DNA of 20,143 nucleotides. Source: Solobacterium sp. GTDB lineage: Bacteria; Bacillota_I; Bacilli_A; Erysipelotrichales; Erysipelotrichaceae. Under the pieces are notes generated by a model that had not been told where the DNA came from, did no database searches, and worked only from the letters and a program-made list of their open reading frames with translations. Within the stretch, counting starts at the first letter, position 1, and each line of letters begins with the position of its first letter. The stretch spans positions 1 to 20,143 of the forward strand of contig JABZMB010000026.1 of the NCBI GenBank assembly GCA_015256455.1, read 5' to 3'. Of this stretch, positions 7,216 through 14,855 are shown one piece after another. The position numbers were made by a program, and so were the translations under genes.

Positions 7216-8908
7216 ATTCAATTGCATTTACGATTTCTAATACTGCTTCTTTAATCTTTGCATTAACAGCAATAGCTTCCTTGCGTGAGGCTTGCTTTGT
7301 ATAGAAATAGAACTTAATCTTTGGCTCTGTTCCAGATGGACGTACCGCAAACCAACTATCGTTATCTAAGTAGAAACGCAATACGTTAGATGCAGGAATA
7401 TCTTCATAACCATGTAAGTAATCAATTACCTTTTCTACTTTGTATCCAGCAACTTCTGTTGGTAAATTGTTTCTAATAGAAACCATCATACGCTTGATAC
7501 GCTCTGCACCTGCAATACCTTCTAATACAAGGTTTGGCTCATCTTCTGCGTAGAAGCCATACTTCTCATATAACTCCTGTAATACATTCCATAATGTCTT
7601 ACCTTGCTTGCGATAGTACGCTGCAGCTTCTGCTACTAACATACCAGCAGAGATACCATCCTTATCACGGATATCTACACTCGCTGCGTAACCTACAGAT
7701 TCTTCATAACCGAATAGATACGTATATCCCTGCTCAAGTAATGCAGGAATACGTCCGCAAATATTCTTGAAGCCTGTTAATGCTTCATACATTTCAACGC
7801 CATACGCATTAGCCATGACAGTACTCATTGTAGAAGTAACAATTGACTTAATCATGACACCCTTTTCTGGTAATGTTCCAGCGCTCTTGTGACCTTCTAA
7901 GATGTAATTTACCAATAAGTATCCTGTCTGGTTACCATTTAATGGGATATAGTTACCATCATCATCACGCAATTCAATTGCGAAACGATCACTATCTGGG
8001 TCAGTAGCCATTAATAATTCTGCACCAACCTTCTTACCAAGTTCTTCACTCATCTTGAAGGCTGCAGGGCTTTCAGGGTTAGGATAACCTACTGTTGTAA
8101 AGTCTGGATCTGGATCTTTTTGTTCTGGAACGATATGCCAGTTCGTAAATCCACGGTCCTTCATCATTTTCGCAAATGGAATAGAACCAGCACCATTGAG
8201 TGGTGTATAAACAAGTGGAATATCTAAGTCAATTTCATCGCCACTATGGATTGCTAGACTTTCTACAAGATCTAAATATGCACGGTCATATTCTTCAGAT
8301 AATACAACAATCTTTCCTGAAGCTACACCTTCATTGAAGTCTGACTTTTTTATACCATTCCAAATATCAACTGCATTGATTCTTTCTTCCATACCATCTG
8401 CTACAGTACTACTAACCTGACAACCATCATGCCAATACGCTTTATAACCATTGTATTCCTTTGGATTATGAGAAGCTGTAATATTAATACCAGATGTTGT
8501 ACCTAATTTACGAATCATAAACGCAAGTTCAGGGGTTGGACGTAAGTCTGGGAAGACATAAGCCTTAATTCCATTCGCTGCGAAAATACCAGCAGATAAC
8601 TGCGAGAATTCTTTAGAGAAGTGACGTGGATCATGTGCAATGACAATACCCTTATCCATCGCTTCTTGTCCCTGTGCACAGATATACTCTGCTACACCTT
8701 GACTTGCTTTACCGACTGTATAGAAGTTCATGCGGTTAGTACCAGCACCTACAATGCCACGTAAACCAGCAGTACCGAATGCTAAATTTTGATAAAAACG
8801 CTCTTTGATTTCATTGTCATTATCCTTGATAGCCAACAATTCATCTTTCAGGGGGTCACCCTCAGGTAACATTTGAACCCATTCTTCATATCTTTGTTTA
8901 TAATCCAT
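7214..8908 (-). CDS. pgcA: Alpha-phosphoglucomutase/phosphomannomutase
   Basis: Interconverts glucose 1-phosphate and glucose 6-phosphate (often also mannose phosphates; some homologues act as phosphopentomutases). It feeds sugar nucleotides for cell-wall polymers or glycogen. All four alpha-D-phosphohexomutase domains are present in 564 residues: GTAGLRG at 45-51, the phosphoserine loop TASHNP (Ser146), the magnesium loop DPDSDR (Asp303, Asp305, Asp307) and the phosphate-binding loop RPSGTEPK at 523-530. GGAGGG lies nine bases before the ATG. It is monocistronic by position, with terminators on both sides. Since ribose 1-phosphate chemistry is a theme downstream, a phosphopentomutase side activity is possible but cannot be shown. 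Confidence 0.93.
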   Translation of the reverse strand: MDYKQRYEEWVQMLPEGDPLKDELLAIKDNDNEIKERFYQNLAFGTAGLRGIVGAGTNRMNFYTVGKASQGVAEYICAQGQEAMDKGIVIAHDPRHFSKEFSQLSAGIFAANGIKAYVFPDLRPTPELAFMIRKLGTTSGINITASHNPKEYNGYKAYWHDGCQVSSTVADGMEERINAVDIWNGIKKSDFNEGVASGKIVVLSEEYDRAYLDLVESLAIHSGDEIDLDIPLVYTPLNGAGSIPFAKMMKDRGFTNWHIVPEQKDPDPDFTTVGYPNPESPAAFKMSEELGKKVGAELLMATDPDSDRFAIELRDDDGNYIPLNGNQTGYLLVNYILEGHKSAGTLPEKGVMIKSIVTSTMSTVMANAYGVEMYEALTGFKNICGRIPALLEQGYTYLFGYEESVGYAASVDIRDKDGISAGMLVAEAAAYYRKQGKTLWNVLQELYEKYGFYAEDEPNLVLEGIAGAERIKRMMVSIRNNLPTEVAGYKVEKVIDYLHGYEDIPASNVLRFYLDNDSWFAVRPSGTEPKIKFYFYTKQASRKEAIAVNAKIKEAVLEIVNAIE

Positions 8909-8994
8909 TATTTTTAACCCTCCGATTATGTATCTACATTTTAAACTAAAACAAGAGATGTTGAAACAATGGAATACATAAAAGTTGCACTAAT

Positions 8995-9020
8995 AAAAGC
9001 AGGCTACCAATAGCCTGCTA
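8995..9020 (-). terminator. Terminator of the nucleoside importer operon
   Basis: Minus strand AGCAGGCTA pairs with TAGCCTGCT around a four-base loop (8998-9019) and runs into TTTTATT. It lies 22 bases after the last permease gene. Confidence 0.88.
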
Positions 9021-9041
9021 ATATAATAAATCAATTGCTAA

Positions 9042-9962
9042 CTATACTTTTGCTTTGAGTTGTTTCTTAGTACGAATACCGATGATAATCAAAATTACCA
9101 ATACAGAGACGTAAGGAATAATATTTACTAACTCTGATGGTAGACCTTCTAATAACAATACGTTTACAATCGCTTGCGCAACTGAGAATATCATTGTCAC
9201 AAGAACAACTACCCCAAGGTTCTTTCCACCTACTGCTGCTGCCGCAATACCAATCCATCCACGAGATGCGACCATATTGCTGGAATAGAATGACATATAT
9301 CCCATTGAAAGATAAGCACCACCTAAAGCAGCTAGGAAACATGACATAATTGCCGCAATCATACGTACACGATTCACTTTGATACCAACCGATTCAGCCG
9401 CATGCGCATCGAGACCACAAGCCTTCATACGTAAACCAAACGGTGTCTTATAGACAAGGATAAATAAGAGAATTGTTAACAGTAAACATACATAGGTTAA
9501 GAAATAATGTCCGCTAAGAATTTCACCAAGAACTGGAATATCTTTAATAAATGGGATATCAATTGTTGGTAATACTTTTGATGGAAGACTAGCTGTAGTA
9601 CCCTTTGACCCAGTCCACAACAATAATAAGTAAATCGCAAAATCTGCTGAGAATAAGTTTAATGCAATACCTACCATAATAGGACTTGCTTTCATCTTAA
9701 TGGTAAAGAATGAAAGTACTAGACCACAGGCAATACCTACACCAATCGCTCCTAGTAAACCAATCCATGCAGACCCTGTAATTGCACTGAAGTAAACACC
9801 GAATAATGCCGCAAAGTTCATGACACCTTCTATCGCAATGTTAGGAATACCTGCAAGTGAAGCTACATAGGAAGAAAGAGATGCGTATACAAGTGGAGCC
9901 GCAACACGAATGACAATAAAGATAAAACTAGCATTCAATAAATCCTTAAATAGATTAGCCAT
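9042..9962 (-). CDS. nupQ: Nucleoside ABC transporter permease (second permease, NupQ type)
   Basis: Inner-membrane permease half of a BMP-dependent importer, branched-chain/ribose-type permease family. The 306-residue protein has about eight to ten hydrophobic helices. It has the conserved N-terminal stretch SLAGIPNIAIEGVM (35-48) and the cytoplasmic coupling region LRMKACGLDAHAAESVGIKV (about 177-196). The length matches the shorter permease of the nupNOPQ (yufNOPQ) system. Its start overlaps the end of the other permease gene by eight bases, so the two are translationally coupled and probably form a heterodimer. The symbol is by analogy with Bacillus subtilis. Confidence 0.88.
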   Translation of the reverse strand: MANLFKDLLNASFIFIVIRVAAPLVYASLSSYVASLAGIPNIAIEGVMNFAALFGVYFSAITGSAWIGLLGAIGVGIACGLVLSFFTIKMKASPIMVGIALNLFSADFAIYLLLLWTGSKGTTASLPSKVLPTIDIPFIKDIPVLGEILSGHYFLTYVCLLLTILLFILVYKTPFGLRMKACGLDAHAAESVGIKVNRVRMIAAIMSCFLAALGGAYLSMGYMSFYSSNMVASRGWIGIAAAAVGGKNLGVVVLVTMIFSVAQAIVNVLLLEGLPSELVNIIPYVSVLVILIIIGIRTKKQLKAKV

Positions 9963-11043
9963 TCTTCTTTTCCTCCTTTAGAAGTTGTCTTGAACGCCAC
10001 TTTCTCAAGAAGAACTGAGAGGAAATAAGTAATGTCAGAATTACTTCTACAATAGAGATCATCTTGATATCAATGTATGGTAAATCATTTGCGAGTAATT
10101 GTGCAGAAGCGCGTAAGTAACTAATACCAAACGCCGCAATCAATACACCAATTGGATCATTCTTGCCAAGCATTGCCATTAAAGCACCAGTAAAACCCAG
10201 ACCCGGTAGAACTGTCCAAGTAAATGCCTGATACATACCTAATAGTTCAACAGAAGAACCCATACCACCGAGTGCACCTGCTAAGAAGTGAACTGCCATA
10301 AACATCCCGAAAGCACCCATACCAGAATACTTCGCAAAGTTTGCATTAATACCAGTCATACGAATTGCATATCCAAGCTTTGTCTTATACAGAAGAACAT
10401 AGATTAAGATAACGGCGATTATCATTATGATAAAACCAGTATGTACTTGTGTCTTTGGAATCAAATTTTGTAAACGAGCAGTCTTGATAAAGTTTGGAGA
10501 TGCTGTACCATTGACACCACCTACTGCCAAGAAATTCTTTAAGATGAAATAACCAATACCAAATAGAATACTGTTCATCATCAAAGAAATAACCATTTCA
10601 TCAGCTTTATAACGCATACTGATAAGACCTGGAATCAGTGAGATAATACCACCAAATAAAGTAGCCATCACAATTGGAATCATGGAGTCAATGACAGTGT
10701 TACCTGTCATAAACATTGGATTGATTGCGAATATTGTCGCAACAATACCAGAGATATAGAACACACCTTCTGTACCTAGATTAAAGAGATTGGTTCTAAA
10801 GTATAGTAAAGTTGCTAACCCCGCAAATGTTAAAGGAATTACCTTAACTAGCACATATCCGAAGTAACTTGGTTTACTAAGTGGGTATGTAAGTAAGCGA
10901 ATAAAGTCAGCAAAAGGCTGTTTTGAAACAAATGCTAATACAACAAACGTTACAACTAACGCAATACCGATGGAAGCTAAAATACGTAATGCTTCAAAAG
11001 GTCCATCATCAGTAATACGAAATTTTCTCTTCATCGTACTCAT
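9955..11043 (-). CDS. nupP: Nucleoside ABC transporter permease (first permease, NupP type)
   Basis: Longer permease partner, 362 residues, of the same family as the preceding entry. A cytoplasmic N-terminus leads into about nine membrane helices. The family segment FNLGTEGVFYISG (about 87-99) corresponds to SLAGIPNIAIEGV of the partner. The coupling region is KLGYAIRMTGINANFAKYSG (about 221-240). Its ATG overlaps the TGA of the ATPase gene by four bases (ATGA), a classical coupled junction and direct evidence that TGA is a stop codon in this organism. It forms the channel with the nupQ-type protein. Confidence 0.9.
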   Translation of the reverse strand: MSTMKRKFRITDDGPFEALRILASIGIALVVTFVVLAFVSKQPFADFIRLLTYPLSKPSYFGYVLVKVIPLTFAGLATLLYFRTNLFNLGTEGVFYISGIVATIFAINPMFMTGNTVIDSMIPIVMATLFGGIISLIPGLISMRYKADEMVISLMMNSILFGIGYFILKNFLAVGGVNGTASPNFIKTARLQNLIPKTQVHTGFIIMIIAVILIYVLLYKTKLGYAIRMTGINANFAKYSGMGAFGMFMAVHFLAGALGGMGSSVELLGMYQAFTWTVLPGLGFTGALMAMLGKNDPIGVLIAAFGISYLRASAQLLANDLPYIDIKMISIVEVILTLLISSQFFLRKWRSRQLLKEEKKNG

Positions 11044-12599
11044 TTGCTCGCCTCCTTAATCTCTTCTTCACTTTGTTTCTTAGTACCTAACATATAGAAA
11101 CCTAATTCGTTTGCGGACACATCCTTTGCATTTTTAAAGTATGCAACAATCTTTCCTTCAAACATTACAATTAATGAATCACTAACCGCCATTACTTCAT
11201 TCAGGTCTGCACTAATTAACAAAATAGCAGCCCCATTATTACGCATATCAATTAATTGGTGATGAATATAGTTTGCTGAACCAATATCGATACCACGTGT
11301 TGGTTGTGAGGCAATCATACACTTAGGGCTTGTTTGCCATTCACGTGCAACCACAACCTTCTGGATATTACCACCAGAAAGTGAATTGATACGTTGTTTT
11401 TCAGAATTTGTTTTCACTTGGAACTTTTTGATTAGCTCTTGAGCAATCTTACGAATGCTCTTACTCTTCATAAAAACTTTACCAGAGTACTCTGGCTTAC
11501 GGTAATATGTAGAGATTGAGTTATCTTGGATACTTGCTGAAGCCGCAATACCATCTTGCATACGATCTTCAGGAATATATGCTAGACCTGCTTCTCGTTT
11601 GTGTAAAATGTCGCTTTTAGAAATATCAACCCCACCAAGAATAACTTTTCCGGACTGATATGCTTCCATGCCAGTGATTACTTTAATCAACTCTTCCTGT
11701 CCATTGCCTTGTACACCTGCAATTCCTAAAATCTCACCAGCGTGTACCGCAAAATTAACATCATCTACTTTCTTTACGCCACCTACTTCAAATGATAGAT
11801 GCTGAACTGATAAAATCTTCTCATTACCAGAAATTTGTTTACGTAAAGAATCAAATGAACTTTCAAGACTATGGCCAATAATCAATTCTGTTAATTTTTC
11901 AATTGAAATATCTTTCGCATCATAAGTACCCTTTGTTTCACCAGAACGAACAACTGTGATGCGATCAGAAATTTCTTTTACTTCATTTAGTTTGTGAGAA
12001 ATAAAGATAATCGTATGACCTAATTCTTTAAATCCCTTTAATTGCTCAAATAATTGAACTGTTTCCTGTGGTGTTAAAACTGCAGTTGGCTCATCTAAGA
12101 TAATGACTTCGGCTTTGCGATATAGTGTCTTGAGAATTTCTACTTTCTGCTTCGCACTAACAGTCAAATTACTAACTAAATCTGTAGCGTTAATTTCATC
12201 AAACTTATACTTCTTCGCTAATTCATTCGTAATCTGATTTGCTTTATCCATGTCAATAAAGCCATTTGCCTTTTTAGGCTCTGCCCCTAACACAACATTC
12301 TGCGCAACTGTAAAGGATGGAATTAACATAAAGTGCTGGTGCACCATGCCGATACCATTTTCAATTGCATCCATACTAGAGGCATAGTTAATCTCTTGTC
12401 CTTTATAAGAAATCTTACCCTCTGTTTGTTTTTCAATCGCAAAGATAATATTCATCAAAGTAGATTTACCTGCACCATTCTCACCGCAAATCGAATGAAT
12501 TTCTCCTTTGTTAAAGGAAATACTGATATTGCGGTTTGCTACAGTACCATTTGGATATATCTTTGTGATTCCATCTAACTTCAAAATCGTATTGTCCAT
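11040..12599 (-). CDS. nupO: Nucleoside ABC transporter ATP-binding protein (two fused NBDs)
   Basis: Energy-coupling ATPase of the importer, 519 residues with two tandem nucleotide-binding domains like RbsA and MglA. The first domain has Walker A GENGAGKST (Lys45), the signature-like LTVSAKQK (145-152) and Walker B VIILDEP (Asp169, Glu170). The second has a degenerate Walker A (GVQGNGQEE, 295-303, without the GKS/T lysine), an intact signature LSGGNIQK (407-414) and a degenerate Walker B (MIASQPTRGIDIGS). One competent and one degenerate site is the rule in this family, not damage. GAGGTAAC precedes the ATG. It is separated from the lipoprotein gene by 67 bases containing a hairpin. Confidence 0.93.
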   Translation of the reverse strand: MDNTILKLDGITKIYPNGTVANRNISISFNKGEIHSICGENGAGKSTLMNIIFAIEKQTEGKISYKGQEINYASSMDAIENGIGMVHQHFMLIPSFTVAQNVVLGAEPKKANGFIDMDKANQITNELAKKYKFDEINATDLVSNLTVSAKQKVEILKTLYRKAEVIILDEPTAVLTPQETVQLFEQLKGFKELGHTIIFISHKLNEVKEISDRITVVRSGETKGTYDAKDISIEKLTELIIGHSLESSFDSLRKQISGNEKILSVQHLSFEVGGVKKVDDVNFAVHAGEILGIAGVQGNGQEELIKVITGMEAYQSGKVILGGVDISKSDILHKREAGLAYIPEDRMQDGIAASASIQDNSISTYYRKPEYSGKVFMKSKSIRKIAQELIKKFQVKTNSEKQRINSLSGGNIQKVVVAREWQTSPKCMIASQPTRGIDIGSANYIHHQLIDMRNNGAAILLISADLNEVMAVSDSLIVMFEGKIVAYFKNAKDVSANELGFYMLGTKKQSEEEIKEASK

Positions 12600-12618
12600 A
12601 TTGTTACCTCTTTTAAAG

Positions 12619-12648
12619 AAGATGCTCTACCTTTCGATAGAGCATCTT
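12619..12648 (-). terminator. Intercistronic hairpin between the binding-protein and ATPase genes
   Basis: Perfect 11-bp stem AAGATGCTCTA/TAGAGCATCTT with an eight-base loop. On the minus strand it is followed by CTTTAAAAG, a weak T-run. Its place just after the solute-binding-protein gene is typical of a leaky terminator or 3'-end stabiliser that leaves more binding protein than transporter. Confidence 0.65.
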
Positions 12649-12666
12649 TGGTATTCAAAACGTGAA

Positions 12667-13758
12667 TTACTTGAGACCAACTTTATCTAACCAAGTATCG
12701 TAGGCTTTATCATCCTTTAACTGATCGATAACCTTGATTTCGCCTGCTGCTAACTTCTTCTTCATTTCTTCAACTTTAGCAAGTTGATCAGCAGTCATAT
12801 TAGCCTTATAGTTTTCATTCTCAGCTAAACCAACAGCACCATCAACGAAGCCTAAAGTCTTCTGTGTACCATATTCAGCCTTACCATCCAACATTAACTT
12901 GATAGATTGTAAGATAGCAACGTCACACTTCTTCTCAGAAGAAGTTAAGATATGCTTTGCTAATTCAGGCTTACCACTCATAGCAGCATATTGGTCAGCG
13001 TCAACACCGATTGCCCAGAAGTTTGCTTCAGCTGCAGCTTCAAATAAACCGTTACCAGAACCACCAGCTGCGTGATAAATAACATCAGCACCTTGCTTGT
13101 TCATATTTAATGCTATTTCCTTCGCTGTAGCTGGGTCACCAAATCCACCAACGAAACCAGAGATTACCTTCGCATTTGGATTAACATCATATACACCCTG
13201 CATGTAACCAGCTAAGAATTGACGGATACCAGGTGAGTCTACACCACCAATACATCCAACAATACCAGATTCTGTCTTAACACCAGCAACTACACCAGCT
13301 AAGTAACCAGCTTCATTTGCAGCATAAGTAATAGAATACACGTTATCTAAAGAGTTTGCCTTTGCATCACTGTAGTCAAAGTTTAAGAACTTAATTTCAG
13401 GATGTTCCTCAGCAACAGCCAACATATAGGACTCATATTGGAAGTTACCAGAGATAATGATTTGATATCCATCATCTGCAGCTTGACGATATGCTGTATC
13501 CCAACCAGCAGCATCTGTACCCATTTCGATTAACTTAGTTTCAACTTTGTCGCCAAGTTCATCTTGAACTAACTGTAGTCCCTTGTAAGTTGTGTCAAAG
13601 TAAGACTGGTCACCAATATATGGTAAGATCAATGAAATCTTTGTCTTATCTCCTGATTCTGAAGCTGTTGTTGATGCCTTGGAATCTGACTTGCTACCAC
13701 ATCCAACCATGGATAATGCAACAACAGATCCAAGTACTAACTTGGTAATCTTATTCAT
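12667..13758 (-). CDS. nupN: BMP-family nucleoside-binding lipoprotein
   Basis: Extracytoplasmic substrate-binding lipoprotein of the importer, basic membrane protein/PnrA-like family, which binds purine nucleosides where studied. The signal peptide (residues 1-19) ends in the lipobox SMVGC with Cys20 lipidated, followed by a Ser/Lys/Thr-rich linker. The binding domain contains ILPYIGDQSYFDTTYKG (about 44-60), NFDYSDAKANSLDNVYSIT and YHAAGGSGNGLFEAA (about 232-246), all characteristic of the family. AGGAGGG lies six bases before the ATG. It is the first gene of the operon and is processed by the lspA product. Guanosine, inosine or adenosine are the likely ligands, but specificity is inferred. 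Confidence 0.93.
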   Translation of the reverse strand: MNKITKLVLGSVVALSMVGCGSKSDSKASTTASESGDKTKISLILPYIGDQSYFDTTYKGLQLVQDELGDKVETKLIEMGTDAAGWDTAYRQAADDGYQIIISGNFQYESYMLAVAEEHPEIKFLNFDYSDAKANSLDNVYSITYAANEAGYLAGVVAGVKTESGIVGCIGGVDSPGIRQFLAGYMQGVYDVNPNAKVISGFVGGFGDPATAKEIALNMNKQGADVIYHAAGGSGNGLFEAAAEANFWAIGVDADQYAAMSGKPELAKHILTSSEKKCDVAILQSIKLMLDGKAEYGTQKTLGFVDGAVGLAENENYKANMTADQLAKVEEMKKKLAAGEIKVIDQLKDDKAYDTWLDKVGLK

Positions 13759-13809
13759 ATTTTTCCCTCCTGAATTAAATAAGATAATTCCTAAAACATC
13801 GAGTGAATC

Positions 13810-13887
13810 AAAAAAATGAAAAATGCATCTAATACGACACTAAAACAACTTTTTAAAATGGTGTTTTAGTGAGTTTTAGATGCATTT
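13810..13887 (-). terminator. Very long terminator hairpin in the importer operon leader
   Basis: On the minus strand an outer 12-bp stem (AAATGCATCTAA/TTAGATGCATTT; 13876-13887 with 13821-13832) encloses a 10-bp stem (CACTAAAACA/TGTTTTAGTG; 13862-13871 with 13838-13847). The two stems are separated by a small internal loop, and TTTCATTTTTT follows the hairpin. It could end the yjjI-yjjW transcript, or act as the off-switch of the importer operon if transcription starts upstream. The outer 5' arm is complementary to part of the preceding leader element. Confidence 0.85.
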
Positions 13888-13900
13888 GATTTATCATATT

Positions 13901-13970
13901 TTGCATTCCTCTATTAAGCAGTTGAACTCATCTGCAGATTCATTTTTTCATAATCATCTAGAAAATGCAA
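13901..13970 (-). promoter_or_regulatory. Candidate three-way-junction leader RNA upstream of the importer operon
   Basis: Minus strand: TTGCATTTTCTA (13959-13970) can pair with TAGAGGAATGCAA (13901-13913), leaving one bulged base, and closes two inner hairpins. These are GATT/AATC extended by AT/AT (13937-13955) and GCAG/CTGC with an inner TG/CA (13918-13935). A roughly 70-nt multibranched fold followed directly by a terminator has the architecture of a riboswitch. The conserved core bases of the purine riboswitch are not present. The GCAGaTGAgtTCAaCTGC element is also a near-perfect DNA dyad and could instead be a repressor operator. A possible promoter TTGAAA-17-GATATT overlaps the element's 5' side, which weakens the RNA model. 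Confidence 0.4.
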
Positions 13971-14009
13971 TATCAAAATTACGAATCATTATTTCAAATT
14001 TAATAACAA

Positions 14010-14855
14010 TTATACAATAATGATGTTTTTTGCCCCGTGTTCTTCACACGCAACTTTTAATAATTGAATTTCTTCATCCGTCGTTATCGTATTACCTAGC
14101 TTCTGTAAACCTTCTTCTCTTACACCAAACGGACGATATTTAATGAGTTTATAACGAATGTTAGGATCTAGGTTAGATACAACACCTAACGCAGTAGATA
14201 AGTTATCTTCATGCATGTTAGGCATACACACAGTACGAACTTCATAAAGTTTATTGTTTTCTTGTAACCATTTTAAGTTGCGAAGAACATTATCATTTGA
14301 AATACCTGTCAATTTTTCATGCCATGATTTATTCCATGCTTTTACATCAAGCATGACCGCATCAGTTACTGCCATTAATTCAGGCATCTGTTCATAGAGA
14401 TATGCTCCATTAGAATCTAAGAAACATGTCTTATGATACGTATGTACTTTTGAGAATAATTCCGTTAAGAATTCGGGATAATTCGTACATTCACCACCAG
14501 ATACCGTAATACCTTGAATGTAAGGAAATAACGGTATAAGTTGCTCAATAACATCATCCGCAGTCATCTCTGTAATTTTTGGAGAAGACATGTGCGGACA
14601 AACATGAATGCATGTATCACAATCAATACATTTATCTTTATGCCAAATCACTTTCCCATCAACGATTTCTAAAGCTTCTCCTTTTTTCGGACAAGTTTCT
14701 ACGCATACACCGCAATGTACACACATATGAATCGTCTCAGGATTATGGCAATACAGACATTTAAATGGACATTTCTGAACAAATATCGATGTACGATTAC
14801 CCGGACCATCAACATTTGAAAATTCAATAATTTTATTGATTGGAGCAGTCGCCAT
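14010..14855 (-). CDS. yjjW: Glycyl radical enzyme activase, YjjW family
   Basis: Radical SAM enzyme that installs the glycyl radical on the YjjI-type partner. The N-terminal INKIIEFSNVDGPGNR is the activase signature. The SAM-cluster cysteines are C29, C33 and C36 (CX3CX2C, in CPFKCLYCHNP). A ferredoxin-like insert follows with two four-cysteine sets, C45-C48-C51-C55 and C76-C79-C82-C86, for two extra [4Fe-4S] clusters. The sequence VSGGECT near 120 is the SAM-binding glycine-rich motif. An in-frame TTG lies at 14864, but I prefer the ATG at 14855 because it gives the normal N-terminus. No clear ribosome binding site is seen, and the start lies inside the end of yjjI, so translation is probably coupled. 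The family resemblance to E. coli YjjW (about 287 residues) is strong. Confidence 0.88.
   Translation of the reverse strand: MATAPINKIIEFSNVDGPGNRTSIFVQKCPFKCLYCHNPETIHMCVHCGVCVETCPKKGEALEIVDGKVIWHKDKCIDCDTCIHVCPHMSSPKITEMTADDVIEQLIPLFPYIQGITVSGGECTNYPEFLTELFSKVHTYHKTCFLDSNGAYLYEQMPELMAVTDAVMLDVKAWNKSWHEKLTGISNDNVLRNLKWLQENNKLYEVRTVCMPNMHEDNLSTALGVVSNLDPNIRYKLIKYRPFGVREEGLQKLGNTITTDEEIQLLKVACEEHGAKNIIIV

Noticed and set aside
13821..13887. Small mobile element (MITE) because of the long inverted repeats
   Set aside because: No flanking target duplication or second copy in the window, and a T-run follows on the transcribed strand, which fits a terminator better.
13888..14009. Purine (guanine/adenine) riboswitch before the nucleoside importer
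   Set aside because: Expected from the gene content, but the conserved junction and loop bases of that class are not found; only a generic three-way fold is seen.
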